From: Lewinellaceae bacterium
GTDB lineage: Bacteria; Bacteroidota; Bacteroidia; Chitinophagales; Saprospiraceae
Direction: 5' to 3'
NCBI GenBank assembly: GCA_016710765.1
Contig: JADJUJ010000001.1
Coordinates: 186,001 to 250,000, forward strand
DNA: 64,000 nucleotides
Below, piece by piece: positions 1 to 8,959 of this stretch (position 1 is its first letter; the number at the start of each line of letters is the position of its first letter). The notes below the pieces were generated by a model. That model was not told the DNA's origin. It saw only the letters and a list, made by a program, of their open reading frames with translations, and ran no database searches. The translations under genes and the position numbers were made by a program.

Positions 1-928
1 ATGGAATTTCCACCTTCACCTGAACGCCTGTCATACCCTGCAAAAAAAGGTATTCATCGGCTTCTTTTCCCAGTGCATCCTCTACCATAGCACCGGTGTA
101 ATCGTGGCTGAAATGGGTAAATTTATTGGCGCCGCGGAAGTAGTAATCGTAACCATACCGCACCGTGTCTTTGGAAAAATACAAACGAACAAAGCTGAAA
201 CTTTCGTTGTTCAGGTCGAATGCCATCATCGCCCCTGGCGTGCTGTTGCTTTCCGCCGCAATCCGAATGCCGCGCAATTGATGCCAGAACAGGGAGTCCT
301 CCGTCATCCTGACACTGTCGACCGTCAGGAGTTCATTGCCAAAATCCTGGCTAAGGGGGATACCGATGTACGCCGCCTTAGATGCCGTGGCCGAAGTATC
401 AAACTGGGAATAGGCGGTGCGGGGCCGTGGCATGAAATCAAGTTTAGAACCAATTTCATTGGCATAGCCCAGGGTAGAGTTTGTGTAATAATTGCGGTCC
501 CACTGCAGGGTATCTGTAGTGCGAAACACCCGGAGTGACATGGGCTGGGTTGAATCACCATAAAATCCATTGGCATTGTACCGGAGGTAAAGTACCACTG
601 AGTCGAGCACGGCGTTGTCAAAATCCGGATTGGGAAAACTAAACTGCAGCTGAGAATAAATCTCCGATTGCGATTTACCGAAAAGCGGGTCGTTCAGCTG
701 ACCGCAAAGAAAGAAGGAGGCAGTCGAGCTACGGTCGGAGCTCACCACACTATCTTCCCGCAGCATGGTGCAGCGCAAAGTAAAGGTATCGGTGTAGGCA
801 TAGTCGGCAATCTGGTCATTCAGCAAATCGGCTCCAAAAGGGCTGGATTTACTGCAGCCAAGGAAGAGAGCAAAGGCAGTAAACAGGAAGGCGGCGTACA
901 CCGGCATTTTTAGTCGCATGGAACTCAT
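1..928 (-). CDS. DUF4270 family outer-surface lipoprotein (3' end outside window)
   Basis: About 309 codons are visible and the reading frame runs off the left edge. The N-terminus, from the ATG at 928, is a lipoprotein signal with a long hydrophobic stretch ending in LFLGC, so Cys24 is the likely lipidated residue. A second in-frame ATG at 919 is also possible. The mature part has the alternating beta-strand pattern and Ser/Thr/Asp-rich character of the Bacteroidota DUF4270 family, usually 400-500 residues, which suggests about a third is missing. It follows a glycosyltransferase of the glycogen/starch synthase type on the same strand, an association I recall for this family (established knowledge). 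Molecular function is unknown. Confidence 0.75.
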   Translation of the reverse strand, partial: MSSMRLKMPVYAAFLFTAFALFLGCSKSSPFGADLLNDQIADYAYTDTFTLRCTMLREDSVVSSDRSSTASFFLCGQLNDPLFGKSQSEIYSQLQFSFPNPDFDNAVLDSVVLYLRYNANGFYGDSTQPMSLRVFRTTDTLQWDRNYYTNSTLGYANEIGSKLDFMPRPRTAYSQFDTSATASKAAYIGIPLSQDFGNELLTVDSVRMTEDSLFWHQLRGIRIAAESNSTPGAMMAFDLNNESFSFVRLYFSKDTVRYGYDYYFRGANKFTHFSHDYTGAMVEDALGKEADEYLFLQGMTGVQVKVEIP

Positions 929-992
929 TCGTTTAGGTTCGATTTGAGTAAGACGGGAAATATGGGGAAATGGTTGTGTAATGCTCAAAATT

Positions 993-1023
993 TTATAGCG
1001 GACGAGTTACTCGTCCGCTATAA
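993..1023. repeat. Perfect REP-like palindrome
   Basis: A 14-bp perfect inverted repeat with a 3-base TTA loop; the core of each arm is GCGGACGAG / CTCGTCCGC. It lies between the glycosyltransferase stop and the DUF4270 start, both on the minus strand. There is no strong T-run on either side, so it is closer to a REP-type palindrome than to a classical terminator, though it could attenuate readthrough into the lipoprotein gene. Confidence 0.7.
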
Positions 1024-1050
1024 GTTTAGGAAACCAGATGCTACCAGATC

Positions 1051-1872
1051 TTACTGGGAAATTTCAGCTTCGGTCAGGGTGCGGAAGAAATCCAGGCTGC
1101 TTTGCAAGTATTCTTCTTCACTCTTCCAGGCTAGCATAGGCTTATCTCCTATTACAGACAAGTGTTCAACGTTTGTGTCCACCGATTCGCTGCCAATGAC
1201 AATCGCATCTGCCCAGGAGCAAGCGCCCTGGTGCATTGAGATACCGTCGGCAGTGCGGAAGGCTTCCAAATCTTCTTCTGAAAGGTTATTGATGGCTGCT
1301 TTTTCAAAAAACTGGTCTGCACCCTGTGCTTCAAAAGGCTCATTGTACAGGTTATACACCACCTGAGCATCCTGAAAGAGCGGTTCGGTTTTGTAAGCCG
1401 TTTTCAGGTAAAGTGGTATCAAACTGGTCATCCAGCCATGGCAAAGGATGATATCGGGAGCCCACCCAAATTTTTTCACAGTTTCAATTGCGCCTTTGCA
1501 GAAAAATGCTGCCCGATCGGGGTTGTCCTCGAAAGGATTGCCCTTATCATCTTCAAAGATGAACTTGCGTTTGAAAAAATCTTCGTTGTCCAGAAAATAA
1601 ACCTGAAGGCGAGAGCCCGGCAATGACGCAACTTTAATGATCAGCGGATAATCGTCGTCGTCTACAATGATATTCATTCCGGAAAGCCGGACAACTTCGT
1701 GCAGCCTGTGGCGTCTTTCATTTACGGTTCCGTAGCGGGGCATCAGAATCCTCAATTCGTACCCTTGATCCTGTAGGTATTTGGGTAACATCGCCACCAT
1801 CTTGGAAATGTCCGATCCTTCGGTGTACGGCTCCATTTCCTGGGCGACGATCAACAAGCGCTTCTTTTCCAT
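1051..1872 (-). CDS. Glycogen/starch synthase-like glycosyltransferase (GT5 N-terminal domain)
   Basis: 273 residues. Starts with KRLLIVAQEMEPYTEGSDIS, matching the first Rossmann strand of GT5 glycogen synthases, whose usual motif is KxGGL (here EGSDIS). Further GT5 landmarks are DIILCHGWMTSLIPLYLK (residues ~140-158) and VVYNLYNEPF (~170). Full-length GlgA has about 480 residues with a C-terminal ADP-glucose-binding domain. That domain is absent here, but such short versions are common in Bacteroidota (established knowledge), so this is probably not a truncation. Catalytic competence alone is doubtful. It precedes the DUF4270 lipoprotein on the same strand. Confidence 0.8.
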   Translation of the reverse strand: MEKKRLLIVAQEMEPYTEGSDISKMVAMLPKYLQDQGYELRILMPRYGTVNERRHRLHEVVRLSGMNIIVDDDDYPLIIKVASLPGSRLQVYFLDNEDFFKRKFIFEDDKGNPFEDNPDRAAFFCKGAIETVKKFGWAPDIILCHGWMTSLIPLYLKTAYKTEPLFQDAQVVYNLYNEPFEAQGADQFFEKAAINNLSEEDLEAFRTADGISMHQGACSWADAIVIGSESVDTNVEHLSVIGDKPMLAWKSEEEYLQSSLDFFRTLTEAEISQ

Positions 1873-2034
1873 TTATCTACCAAACTTTTGTTTAAAAATC
1901 TCCTTGCCGGATTTTCATCCAGCCTTTGCCAGAGAAATCGGTTGCAAAAGTATATAAAAAAAACGAGATTTTTGTTCAAAAAGCGGTGTAATAATTTTTT
2001 AAACGCTCAAAAAATAAAAGCAACTTGTTGTATA

Positions 2035-2565
2035 TCAATGACTTGATGGACCGGGCTGTACCTGTTCGCCGACGCCCACTCTTTCCAGCACCCTGAAGGT
2101 GTAGGTGTACTCGTTTTTCTCATCCGGTTCATGCTTCTCGCGGCTCATCTCACGCCACTCTGCATCTTCAAGTTCCGGGAAGTGAACATCGCCCTCCGTT
2201 TCCAGATCAACTTCAGTGAGGTACACGCGGTCCCAGAGATCCATGGTTTGCCGGTAAATTTCACCGCCGCCAATGATGAAGGCTTCCTCCTCGCCGGTTT
2301 GGAAAGCATGCTCCAGCGCTTCAGCGATGGAGTGTACTACCACGATGCCATCCGCCACAAAAAAGGGATCGCGGGTAATCACAATATTGGTTCGCTTGGG
2401 CAAGGGGCGACCGATGCTCCGAAACGACTTTTTCCCCATGATAACGCAATGGTCGAGGGTGATGCGCTTGAAATAACGGAGATCAGCTGGCAGGTACCAG
2501 GGAATCTGGTTGTCTTTCCCGATTACGCCGTTCTTGGCGGTAGCAACAATAGCAGAAATCAACAT
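2035..2565 (-). CDS. folA: Dihydrofolate reductase
   Basis: NADPH-dependent reduction of dihydrofolate to tetrahydrofolate. The ATG at 2565 gives a 176-residue protein beginning MLISAIVATAKNGVIGKDNQ, the canonical DHFR start. The open frame extends upstream to 2604, but those 13 residues do not match the family. Substrate-site residues follow in IPWYLPADLRYFK (Trp23, Asp28). The NADPH-binding GKKSFRSIGRPLPKRTNIV and the C-terminal GGGEIYRQ and TEVDLETEGDVHFPE motifs are all present, so it should be active. It stands alone about 160 bp from the glycosyltransferase. A second folate enzyme, 5-formyl-THF cyclo-ligase, lies at 27.3 kb but is not linked. Confidence 0.95.
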   Translation of the reverse strand: MLISAIVATAKNGVIGKDNQIPWYLPADLRYFKRITLDHCVIMGKKSFRSIGRPLPKRTNIVITRDPFFVADGIVVVHSIAEALEHAFQTGEEEAFIIGGGEIYRQTMDLWDRVYLTEVDLETEGDVHFPELEDAEWREMSREKHEPDEKNEYTYTFRVLERVGVGEQVQPGPSSH

Positions 2566-2856
2566 GGCCCCAAGGTAAGCAGGGAATCTCATTTTAAGAT
2601 TCAAAGATGAGATATTTACAATTCAAAGGGGATTCAAATGGGATGCCCTGTAAAGAAAAAAAAGTAGCGATAATCTGGGTGTTCTTGCGCCTTTCGATGA
2701 TTAATATGTTCAAAATTGACACATAAATCATTCATTATGAAGTGTTAAGAAAAAAATCTTAAAAAAAACGAAAGCAAGGTGAAAGAAAAAAAAGCTGCTT
2801 GCGTAGTAATAATTGAATCAAATATTTTAAATCCTTTCACTTAAAAAGATACTGCC

Positions 2857-3759
2857 ATGAAAAAGCGCATTTTTAAATTAATGTTTGGCATCGTAGCGCT
2901 GACCGGCTTTTTGTTCCTCTTTACGCAGTGCGAATCTGATGCTACAGAACTGGCCGGGCTCGACGCCCAGGCTATTAACGCTTCTGACCGGGCCGGCGAA
3001 AACAGCCCGATCGTGAAACCCTTATGCCTCTGCCTTACCAACAACTATCCTTACCAAAAGGTAAATGAGGAGGAAAGCAATACCCTGCTCTTTATGCGGG
3101 AAGAGGAAAAACTGGCTCGCGATGTGTACCGGGCATTGTATGAAAAATGGGGCACTCCCGTTTTCAACAACATACAGCAATCTGAGCAACGACACATGGA
3201 CGCCGTATTCTGCCTGATCAAAAAATACCAGCTGACCGATCCCGTTTCCGACAACCCCGCAGGTGTTTTCCTCAACCCCGATCTGCAAAATCTTTACAAC
3301 GCATTGACTACTCAGGGTTTCCAGAGCCAGATTGCGGCTTTACAGGTTGGTGCAACGATTGAAGACCTTGACATCAGGGACTTGATGGTCGCAAACGAAA
3401 AAACCAACAATGCCGATATTCAGGCAGTTTATACAGAATTGCTGAAGGGTTCCCGCAACCACATGCGCGCCTTCGTCAATAACCTGGGAAACCAAGGCCA
3501 AACCTACACGCCGCAATACATCACACCGGAAACTTTCCTGACCATCATCAATGGCACGCATGAAACCGGTGGTACCATCTGCGGTATTGCACTCAAAGGA
3601 GGAAACGGTACTGGCACCTGCCCAAATGGAACTGGAACTGGCACCTGCCCGAATGGAAACCAGCCCGGCAACTGTAATGGCAATGGCCCGGGAAACGGCA
3701 ATGGCCCGGGAAACGGTACAGGAACCTGTGACGGTACAGGAAACAAAGGTGGAAATTAA
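2857..3759 (+). CDS. DUF2202 (ferritin-like) lipoprotein with Gly/Asn/Cys repeat tail
   Basis: 300 residues. A signal peptide ends in FLFTQC, so the protein is probably lipidated at Cys25. Residues ~70-220 form the DUF2202 helical core with EEKLARDVYRAL, SEQRHMDAVFCLIKKY and KGSRNHMRAFVNNL; its Glu and His positions resemble a ferritin-like di-metal bundle. The last ~55 residues are low-complexity GNGTGTCPNGTGTG-like repeats with regularly spaced Cys, an unusual extension for this family. The enzyme role, if any, is unknown. The gene stands alone and is followed by a clear hairpin terminator. The 250 bp upstream, divergent from folA, is A-rich with no recognised operator. Confidence 0.85.
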   Translation: MKKRIFKLMFGIVALTGFLFLFTQCESDATELAGLDAQAINASDRAGENSPIVKPLCLCLTNNYPYQKVNEEESNTLLFMREEEKLARDVYRALYEKWGTPVFNNIQQSEQRHMDAVFCLIKKYQLTDPVSDNPAGVFLNPDLQNLYNALTTQGFQSQIAALQVGATIEDLDIRDLMVANEKTNNADIQAVYTELLKGSRNHMRAFVNNLGNQGQTYTPQYITPETFLTIINGTHETGGTICGIALKGGNGTGTCPNGTGTGTCPNGNQPGNCNGNGPGNGNGPGNGTGTCDGTGNKGGN

Positions 3760-3796
3760 CCCAGAAGAAATGTTGTTGAATATTAAATAGATGTTC

Positions 3797-3831
3797 AGAC
3801 CACCTGCAGCACCGGCTGCGGGTGGTCTTTT
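3797..3831 (+). terminator. Rho-independent terminator of the DUF2202 gene
   Basis: Stem AGACCACC / GGTGGTCT extended by GCAGC / GCTGC around a short loop, followed directly by TTTT. It sits 38 bp after the stop codon at 3759. Confidence 0.85.
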
Positions 3832-3909
3832 CCCATATTTAGCCGGCAAGTTTTTAAGCGTCCGAATTGGTTCGTAACTTCCCAACCCTAATTCCATCGA
3901 TTATTCTCC

Positions 3910-4491
3910 ATGCTCACACCCAAGCCCATATGCGATTCGCTCAGCGACCTGGAAATCTTGCGCCGTGCGTTGGAGGCGCTGGATTTCTTTTCCTGTCTGT
4001 ATGAGCGCTATGAACAACGCTTTCTACGCTACATCAGGCGGGTGAGTGGCGCAACGGCGGAAGAGGCGCCGGATATACTGCAGGATGCGTTCATTAAAAT
4101 ATGGAAAAACCTGAACGGCTTCGACCAATCGCTGAAACTCTCCAGTTGGATGTACCGCATCGTCCACAACGAGGCTGTATCCTTTTTGCGCCGGAAAAAA
4201 TCATTTGGGAAGGACCAAAAGGTTCCGTACGACGAGCAATTGTACCAGCGTATGCCCGACGAAGTGCAAGATGCTGCTGAGGAACCCGAGTTGCGCGACC
4301 AACGAACCCAGCACCTCGTGAATCGCTTGCCACAACCCTACAAGGAAGTGTTGATCCTTAAGTATTGGGAAAACCTGAGTTATGAAGAGATATCAGATGT
4401 GCTGAAGATTCCGGAAGGAACCGTAGCTACCCGGATCAACCGGGCTAAAAAAGCATTTATTCAGGCATCGGAAAAAACACCTGCACCATGA
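3910..4491 (+). CDS. ECF-type RNA polymerase sigma factor
   Basis: 193 residues. Region 2 spans about 35-105 (RYEQRFLRYIRRVSG..., then DILQDAFIKIWKNL and SWMYRIVHNEAVSFLRR). Region 4 spans about 135-185 (LPQPYKEVLILKYWENLSYE, then a helix-turn-helix in EISDVLKIPEGTVATRINRAKKA). The N-terminus is somewhat long for an ECF factor; no better start was found. The stop codon overlaps the start of the next gene (ATGA), so the two are translationally coupled. That gene is therefore the best candidate for its membrane partner or anti-sigma factor (inference). Target promoters are unknown. Confidence 0.93.
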   Translation: MLTPKPICDSLSDLEILRRALEALDFFSCLYERYEQRFLRYIRRVSGATAEEAPDILQDAFIKIWKNLNGFDQSLKLSSWMYRIVHNEAVSFLRRKKSFGKDQKVPYDEQLYQRMPDEVQDAAEEPELRDQRTQHLVNRLPQPYKEVLILKYWENLSYEEISDVLKIPEGTVATRINRAKKAFIQASEKTPAP

Positions 4492-5315
4492 AAGATTCGG
4501 AAAAACTGATACAAACCATCCGGGAAAAGAACATTCAACCGGTGCCGAAACACTTTTTTACCCTAAAAAACGCAGCAGCCTGGTTGGGCTTCCTGCTGGC
4601 GGTTCTCCTCGGAGCCCTTGCCTTCTCGGTGGTGTTGTTTTGTATTCAACAAACAGATTTTAACCTTTTCAGTCACCTTGGGCACTCCAGACTGGAATTT
4701 TTTCTGGGGTTGCTCCCCGTGTTTTGGATACTTTTTCTGATGCTGGCATTGGTTCTGGCCATGGTAAGCATCCGTAAAACGGGAAAAGGATATAAATTTT
4801 CCATCACCCGGCTGGCCGCTTTCACCACAGCCTTCAGTATCCTGGCCGGAACGCTGCTGTTTATTGCCGGCGGCGGACGCGCACTGGAGCACGCCTTCGA
4901 ACTGAATGTAAACCTGTACGAAAGCGTGCAGGAGAAAAAGGTCAAACTCTGGTCGCAACCCGAGCAGGGTTACCTGTCGGGAACCATCCTTTCTTCAGAT
5001 GCAACCAGCATCTTGATCGAAGACTTCAGCAACCAGCAGTGGGAAATGCACTACGACAGCGCTTTTGTAGCCCCTGTATTGACGCTGGAGAAGGGCCAAA
5101 AAATTAAAGCCATCGGTAAAATGCTTGGCAAAGGCCAGTTTGAAGCCCGGGAAATACGCCCCTGGGGAGGCATGGGCTTGCGTCAAAAAAACAGTAGCCT
5201 ACACCTTCCCGGCGACCAGTTTATTGTACCTGCGCTGCGGCCTGCCCCTCTGTCAGGCGCACCATCCTGTCGAGCGGCACATCCGTATAGGTCGACTTGG
5301 GCACCCCAGCCTTAG
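4488..5315 (+). CDS. Three-helix membrane protein, likely partner of the ECF sigma factor
   Basis: Begins inside the sigma factor stop (ATGA overlap). It has a short soluble N-terminus with the sequence EKLIQTIREKNIQPVPKH, then three transmembrane helices at about 30-52, 68-92 and 107-127, then a soluble beta-rich domain to about residue 230. The open frame continues 95 bases into the convergent FG-GAP gene, and those last residues (LRPAPLSGAPSCRAAHP...) look like antisense translation. Adding one A to the A7 run at 5185-5191 brings a TAG stop at 5195-5197, just after the IRPWGG motif. The true gene is therefore probably 4488-5197. There is no recognised zinc-binding anti-sigma motif, so the regulatory role is inferred from coupling alone. 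Confidence 0.75.
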   Translation: MKDSEKLIQTIREKNIQPVPKHFFTLKNAAAWLGFLLAVLLGALAFSVVLFCIQQTDFNLFSHLGHSRLEFFLGLLPVFWILFLMLALVLAMVSIRKTGKGYKFSITRLAAFTTAFSILAGTLLFIAGGGRALEHAFELNVNLYESVQEKKVKLWSQPEQGYLSGTILSSDATSILIEDFSNQQWEMHYDSAFVAPVLTLEKGQKIKAIGKMLGKGQFEAREIRPWGGMGLRQKNSSLHLPGDQFIVPALRPAPLSGAPSCRAAHPYRSTWAPQP

Positions 5316-7422
5316 GCCACCAAACCTCTATGGATACTATTTTTTCCGCCTTACCCAAACCAATTTCCTGACGAAGACTGGAGGCCCCAAAACTCGCGCC
5401 AGTGTTAACAGACGCGTAAATGGTTCTTTTTGCCCCACCCTTTTCCAGGGTATGTACCGCAATTCGAGCACCTATAGCGTCGCGATTACAAGATTTGCCC
5501 TCCAGCAACAAGGAAACCCAATGATTGGTGTTGCCTGGGTTTTCAAACAGCACATTGTTGCTCAGGTCGCCTTCGAAAGCGCCACCCATTACCTCATAAA
5601 TATCTTGGTCGCCATCGTTGTCTATATCCCCAAAAGCCACGCCATGGCCTTTCTGTATGTGTCCGAAACCGTTCATGGTCAGTTCTTCGAATCGGGTACC
5701 TTCAACATTGCGAAACATGCGGTTGGGCAGCAGGCCGCGCAGGTCGGGCAGGCCGGTACCCAGGTAAAAATCGGGCCAGCCATCGTTGTCCAGGTCACCA
5801 AAATTACATCCCATGGCGAAGTTGGCTTTGTGCAAACCCATCTGCCGATGCACATCGGTAAAAGTTCCATTATGGTTGTTGCGATACAACCGCAATACAT
5901 CGTCAGTATCCGGTTTTCCAAGCATTTCATTGATGTATTTTGGTAGTGCTGTGCCGTCTGATTCAAGAACGTAGCCGCAAACCAAAATATCCTCAAAGCC
6001 ATCGTTGTTGTAATCAAAAAACCAGGTTGGAAAACTTTGGATAGGATTTATAACCCCCGCCTTAACACTAATATCTTCAAAAACCCATTTGGTTGGAGAG
6101 TCCCCGCCTTTATTCAGGAACAACTTATTCTCTCCTGTTAGTGCACTGAGATACAAATCAGGCCGCTGATCGTTGTTGATATCTCCCCAAACGACCGCTT
6201 TGTAAAATCCAAGCAAATTGAGTCCAAGTTGAGGTGCGGTGTTGGTAAATGTACCGTTGCCATTGTTGTGATAAAGCAGGTTATAATGTGGGGTGCCATT
6301 TCGTTTGCTTTCGTTTGCGATGTAAAGGTCAAGCCAGCCATCCCCATCGTAATCAGCCCAGGCGGCTGTTTGGGTTGGATTAAAATCAAGAAGCCCGGAC
6401 TCAATAGTAACATCGGTAAAGGTTCCGTCACCATTGTTGCGCAGGAGGGAATTGGGGTGGGAGCCACCGTCCAGCCAGCCTCCACGCAGAATAAAAATAT
6501 CCCGGTTGCCATCGTTGTTGTAATCGGCATGAACAGTATTGAGGCCGCTGACCAGCCCGTCCAGGTTTGCTTCATGGGTTCTTTCGGTAAAACTACCATC
6601 GCCATTGTTTCTGAAATACCTGCATTGATCCGATAGCCCGTAGGAGGTCATGAATAAATCGAGGTCGCCATCGTTGTCAAAATCCTCCATACACACACCG
6701 CCGGAAAGTCCGCGAACATCAAGTCCAAGTGAAATCGCAATATCTTTAAAATGCATGTCGCCTCTTTTCTGAAATAAGGAAGCGGGCATAAGAAACTGCT
6801 TGGGTACCTCATCTGGATACTGGCCTAAAGTCATATAAGCAATGTTAAGCAACCAGCGCGAATCTAAATCGTCGGGATAATTTGCCAGAATATTCTTATA
6901 AATGCTGATGGCATTTTCTGGCCCTGATCGCATGGTATAAATGCCACCGCCTTGCAAAGGAATTATGCAGGATTCAGGTGTGTGGGTATTAATACAATTT
7001 TGCTGTTCACCCATACGCAAATAAGCAAGGGCCAGAAATTCATAAACAGGTTTAAAACCAGCTGGCATTTTACCCCCAAGTAAATTGGTAATCTCCGTAA
7101 GGGCAATGATAGCCGGTTCATTTTTTCCAGCATAAAGCAACTCTTGAGCATACTTAAACTGCATGCTGACTTTCTGATTCACGTCAGTAATCTGGTCGAG
7201 CTGCACTTTGATCATATCCGCCATTTTACTGTTCAAATTATAACAGGTTGCGGGGTTTGAATTTTTTGAAATACTATCCAATATAGCAATCATGCGCGTA
7301 TGCCCAGTGCTGATTTGGGCCACTGGGGCAGCTGCTTTATTATTCGGTGAGTCGTTTTTGCAAAAAGAAAAGAGAAAGAGGCTGGTAGCAATAAAAAGCC
7401 CTTGACGGATCAAACGTAACAT
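5221..7422 (-). CDS. Lipoprotein with TPR-like N-terminus, FG-GAP/VCBS repeats and ASPIC/UnbV domain
   Basis: The ATG at 7422 gives about 733 residues and a lipoprotein signal, LFLFSFCKND. The open frame extends to 7479 without family support. Residues ~40-220 are helical and TPR-like. Then come seven FG-GAP/VCBS calcium-loop repeats of the form DxDNDGxxDxF/Y (for example DFDNDGDLDLF, DYDGDGWLDLYI, DIDNDGDQDIYEV), forming a beta-propeller. The C-terminal ~80 residues, from GARIAVHTLEKGG to the end, are the ASPIC/UnbV domain. In Bacteroidota these proteins are exported and surface-exposed; a role in polymer binding is possible but unproven. The 3' end meets the ECF partner gene convergently. 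Confidence 0.88.
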   Translation of the reverse strand: MLRLIRQGLFIATSLFLFSFCKNDSPNNKAAAPVAQISTGHTRMIAILDSISKNSNPATCYNLNSKMADMIKVQLDQITDVNQKVSMQFKYAQELLYAGKNEPAIIALTEITNLLGGKMPAGFKPVYEFLALAYLRMGEQQNCINTHTPESCIIPLQGGGIYTMRSGPENAISIYKNILANYPDDLDSRWLLNIAYMTLGQYPDEVPKQFLMPASLFQKRGDMHFKDIAISLGLDVRGLSGGVCMEDFDNDGDLDLFMTSYGLSDQCRYFRNNGDGSFTERTHEANLDGLVSGLNTVHADYNNDGNRDIFILRGGWLDGGSHPNSLLRNNGDGTFTDVTIESGLLDFNPTQTAAWADYDGDGWLDLYIANESKRNGTPHYNLLYHNNGNGTFTNTAPQLGLNLLGFYKAVVWGDINNDQRPDLYLSALTGENKLFLNKGGDSPTKWVFEDISVKAGVINPIQSFPTWFFDYNNDGFEDILVCGYVLESDGTALPKYINEMLGKPDTDDVLRLYRNNHNGTFTDVHRQMGLHKANFAMGCNFGDLDNDGWPDFYLGTGLPDLRGLLPNRMFRNVEGTRFEELTMNGFGHIQKGHGVAFGDIDNDGDQDIYEVMGGAFEGDLSNNVLFENPGNTNHWVSLLLEGKSCNRDAIGARIAVHTLEKGGAKRTIYASVNTGASFGASSLRQEIGLGKAEKIVSIEVWWPKAGVPKSTYTDVPLDRMVRLTEGQAAAQVQ

Positions 7423-7533
7423 AAGATAAGATTTGTTTGGGCAAAGGTCGGGAGAATATCTGCTTATTGCACAATCCATCTTTCATATTCGAATTTCTTT
7501 TCCTAACATTGCTGCGTACAAAACGAAAACACC

Positions 7534-8865
7534 ATGTCTGTTGCTAACAAGGAACCCAAAAACCCTTATCTCCTGCCCTTTGCACTGGTTTGCAGCCTCT
7601 TTTTTCTCTGGGGTATTGCCAACAGCCTGAATGGCTCACTGATCCGGCATTTTCAGTTTGCGCTCGACCTGAAACGCTGGCAGGCGGGCATCGTTGATTC
7701 CGCCTTTTACTTCGGCTACTTTGTCATGGCCTTGCCGGCGGGCATTTTCATGCGCAAGTTCGGCTATAAAAAGGGGATTCTTGCAGGCCTGTTGCTGTAT
7801 GCCAGTGGCGCATTCCTGTTCTACCCGGCTGCTGATATTCGGGTGTATGCGTTTTTCTTATTTGCCTTGTTCACCATCGCCTCCGGACTGGCATTTTTAG
7901 AAACGGCAGCCAACCTCTACGTCACTGTGTTGGGCGATAAAAAAGATGCCGCCTGGCGCATCAATTTTGCACAATCCTTCAATGGCATCAGCATCATCCT
8001 GGGTCCCATCATTGGCAGCCTTTTTATTTTTTCCAAAAAAGAATACTCCAAAGATATCCTGGCAGCCATGACACCCGAACAAATTGACGCCGCCAGGGTG
8101 CAGGAAGCACTGTCGGTACAGGGGCCTTACCTGGCTGTCGGCGCACTCGTTTTGTTGGTTGCTGTACTGTTTGCCGTTACCAAGATGCCGGAAGTAGGCC
8201 GGGAGGAAGAGCTCGCAGAAGGCAATGTCTCCATCATGGGCCTGCTGAAGCGTTACAAGCACCTGTCGCTGGGCGTTCTTGCTCAATTTGCCAATGTAGG
8301 TGCACAGGCCACGCTGTGGGGTTATTTCGTAGATTTTAAGATGGACCTGGCGCCTACCCAGCACCTGGGCATTGTCAATACCCTCTACCGCGTTACCGAA
8401 ACCATGACGCCGGAGCAAATTGCTGGCTTCCACGCCTCTTTTGCCCTGGTACTCTTTATGCTGGGCCGCTTTCTGGGCACCTACCTGATGAGTAAAATGG
8501 ATGCCGGTAAGGTGCTCCAGTATTACAGCATTGCTGCTGTGTTACTGGTGGTACTGGCATTTGTTACTGGCGGACTGCTCGGTATCATTTGCATCATGCT
8601 GACCTATTTTTGCCAGAGCATCATGTTTCCCACCATTTTCGCCCTGGCCACCAAAAATCTGCCCCCGGCGGAAAGCAAACTCGCCTCATCACTGGTCATT
8701 ATGGCCATTGTCGGGGGCGCTGTATTGCCACCCATGGCGGGACTTTTGTCGCAGGCCGGCGGTATGAAATATGCGCTCATCATTCCGTTCCTGTGCTTCG
8801 GGTATGTGGTGTGGTATGTTGTTAATGCCGGAAAACTGACCCCAACAGAACCCGCTGTCAACTGA
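7534..8865 (+). CDS. fucP: FucP-type sugar:proton symporter (MFS)
   Basis: 443 residues with twelve predicted transmembrane helices. Family landmarks are NPYLLPFALVCSLFFLWGIA at the N-terminus, an RKFGYKKGI loop after helix 3, and LGRFLGTYLM in the second half. The closest well-known family is the FHS group (L-fucose/glucose/galactose:H+ symporters). The exact sugar cannot be read from sequence. The acidic insert between helices 6 and 7 is long (EYSKDILAAMTPEQIDA...), as in Bacteroidota homologues. It is a single gene, divergent from the FG-GAP lipoprotein and followed by a long hairpin. Confidence 0.88.
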   Translation: MSVANKEPKNPYLLPFALVCSLFFLWGIANSLNGSLIRHFQFALDLKRWQAGIVDSAFYFGYFVMALPAGIFMRKFGYKKGILAGLLLYASGAFLFYPAADIRVYAFFLFALFTIASGLAFLETAANLYVTVLGDKKDAAWRINFAQSFNGISIILGPIIGSLFIFSKKEYSKDILAAMTPEQIDAARVQEALSVQGPYLAVGALVLLVAVLFAVTKMPEVGREEELAEGNVSIMGLLKRYKHLSLGVLAQFANVGAQATLWGYFVDFKMDLAPTQHLGIVNTLYRVTETMTPEQIAGFHASFALVLFMLGRFLGTYLMSKMDAGKVLQYYSIAAVLLVVLAFVTGGLLGIICIMLTYFCQSIMFPTIFALATKNLPPAESKLASSLVIMAIVGGAVLPPMAGLLSQAGGMKYALIIPFLCFGYVVWYVVNAGKLTPTEPAVN

Positions 8866-8867
8866 TC

Positions 8868-8915
8868 ACCTCATGTGCGCTAATGTGGTAAAAAACACAT
8901 AAGAACACATGAGGT
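8868..8915. terminator. Long hairpin built from CACATAAG-like octamers (bidirectional terminator candidate)
   Basis: ACCTCATGTG at 8868 is the exact reverse complement of CACATGAGGT at 8906-8915. Inside it, CTAATGTG pairs with CACATAAG around an A-rich loop. Two further CACATAAG copies follow to about 8940. It lies between the convergent fucP and minus-strand 8960 genes. The arms are made of a repeated octamer, like other spacer repeats in this window. Confidence 0.6.
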
Positions 8916-8959
8916 TAGCCACATAAGGCACATAAGACATATCACGTTACGCTGCTTCA

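Noticed and set aside
104..913. Plus-strand ORFs at the left edge
   Set aside because: They are shadows of the DUF4270 gene, which has the better signal peptide and family pattern.
5198..5315. True C-terminus of the ECF partner membrane protein
   Set aside because: The residues look like antisense of the FG-GAP gene, and one extra A at 5185-5191 gives a stop at 5195.
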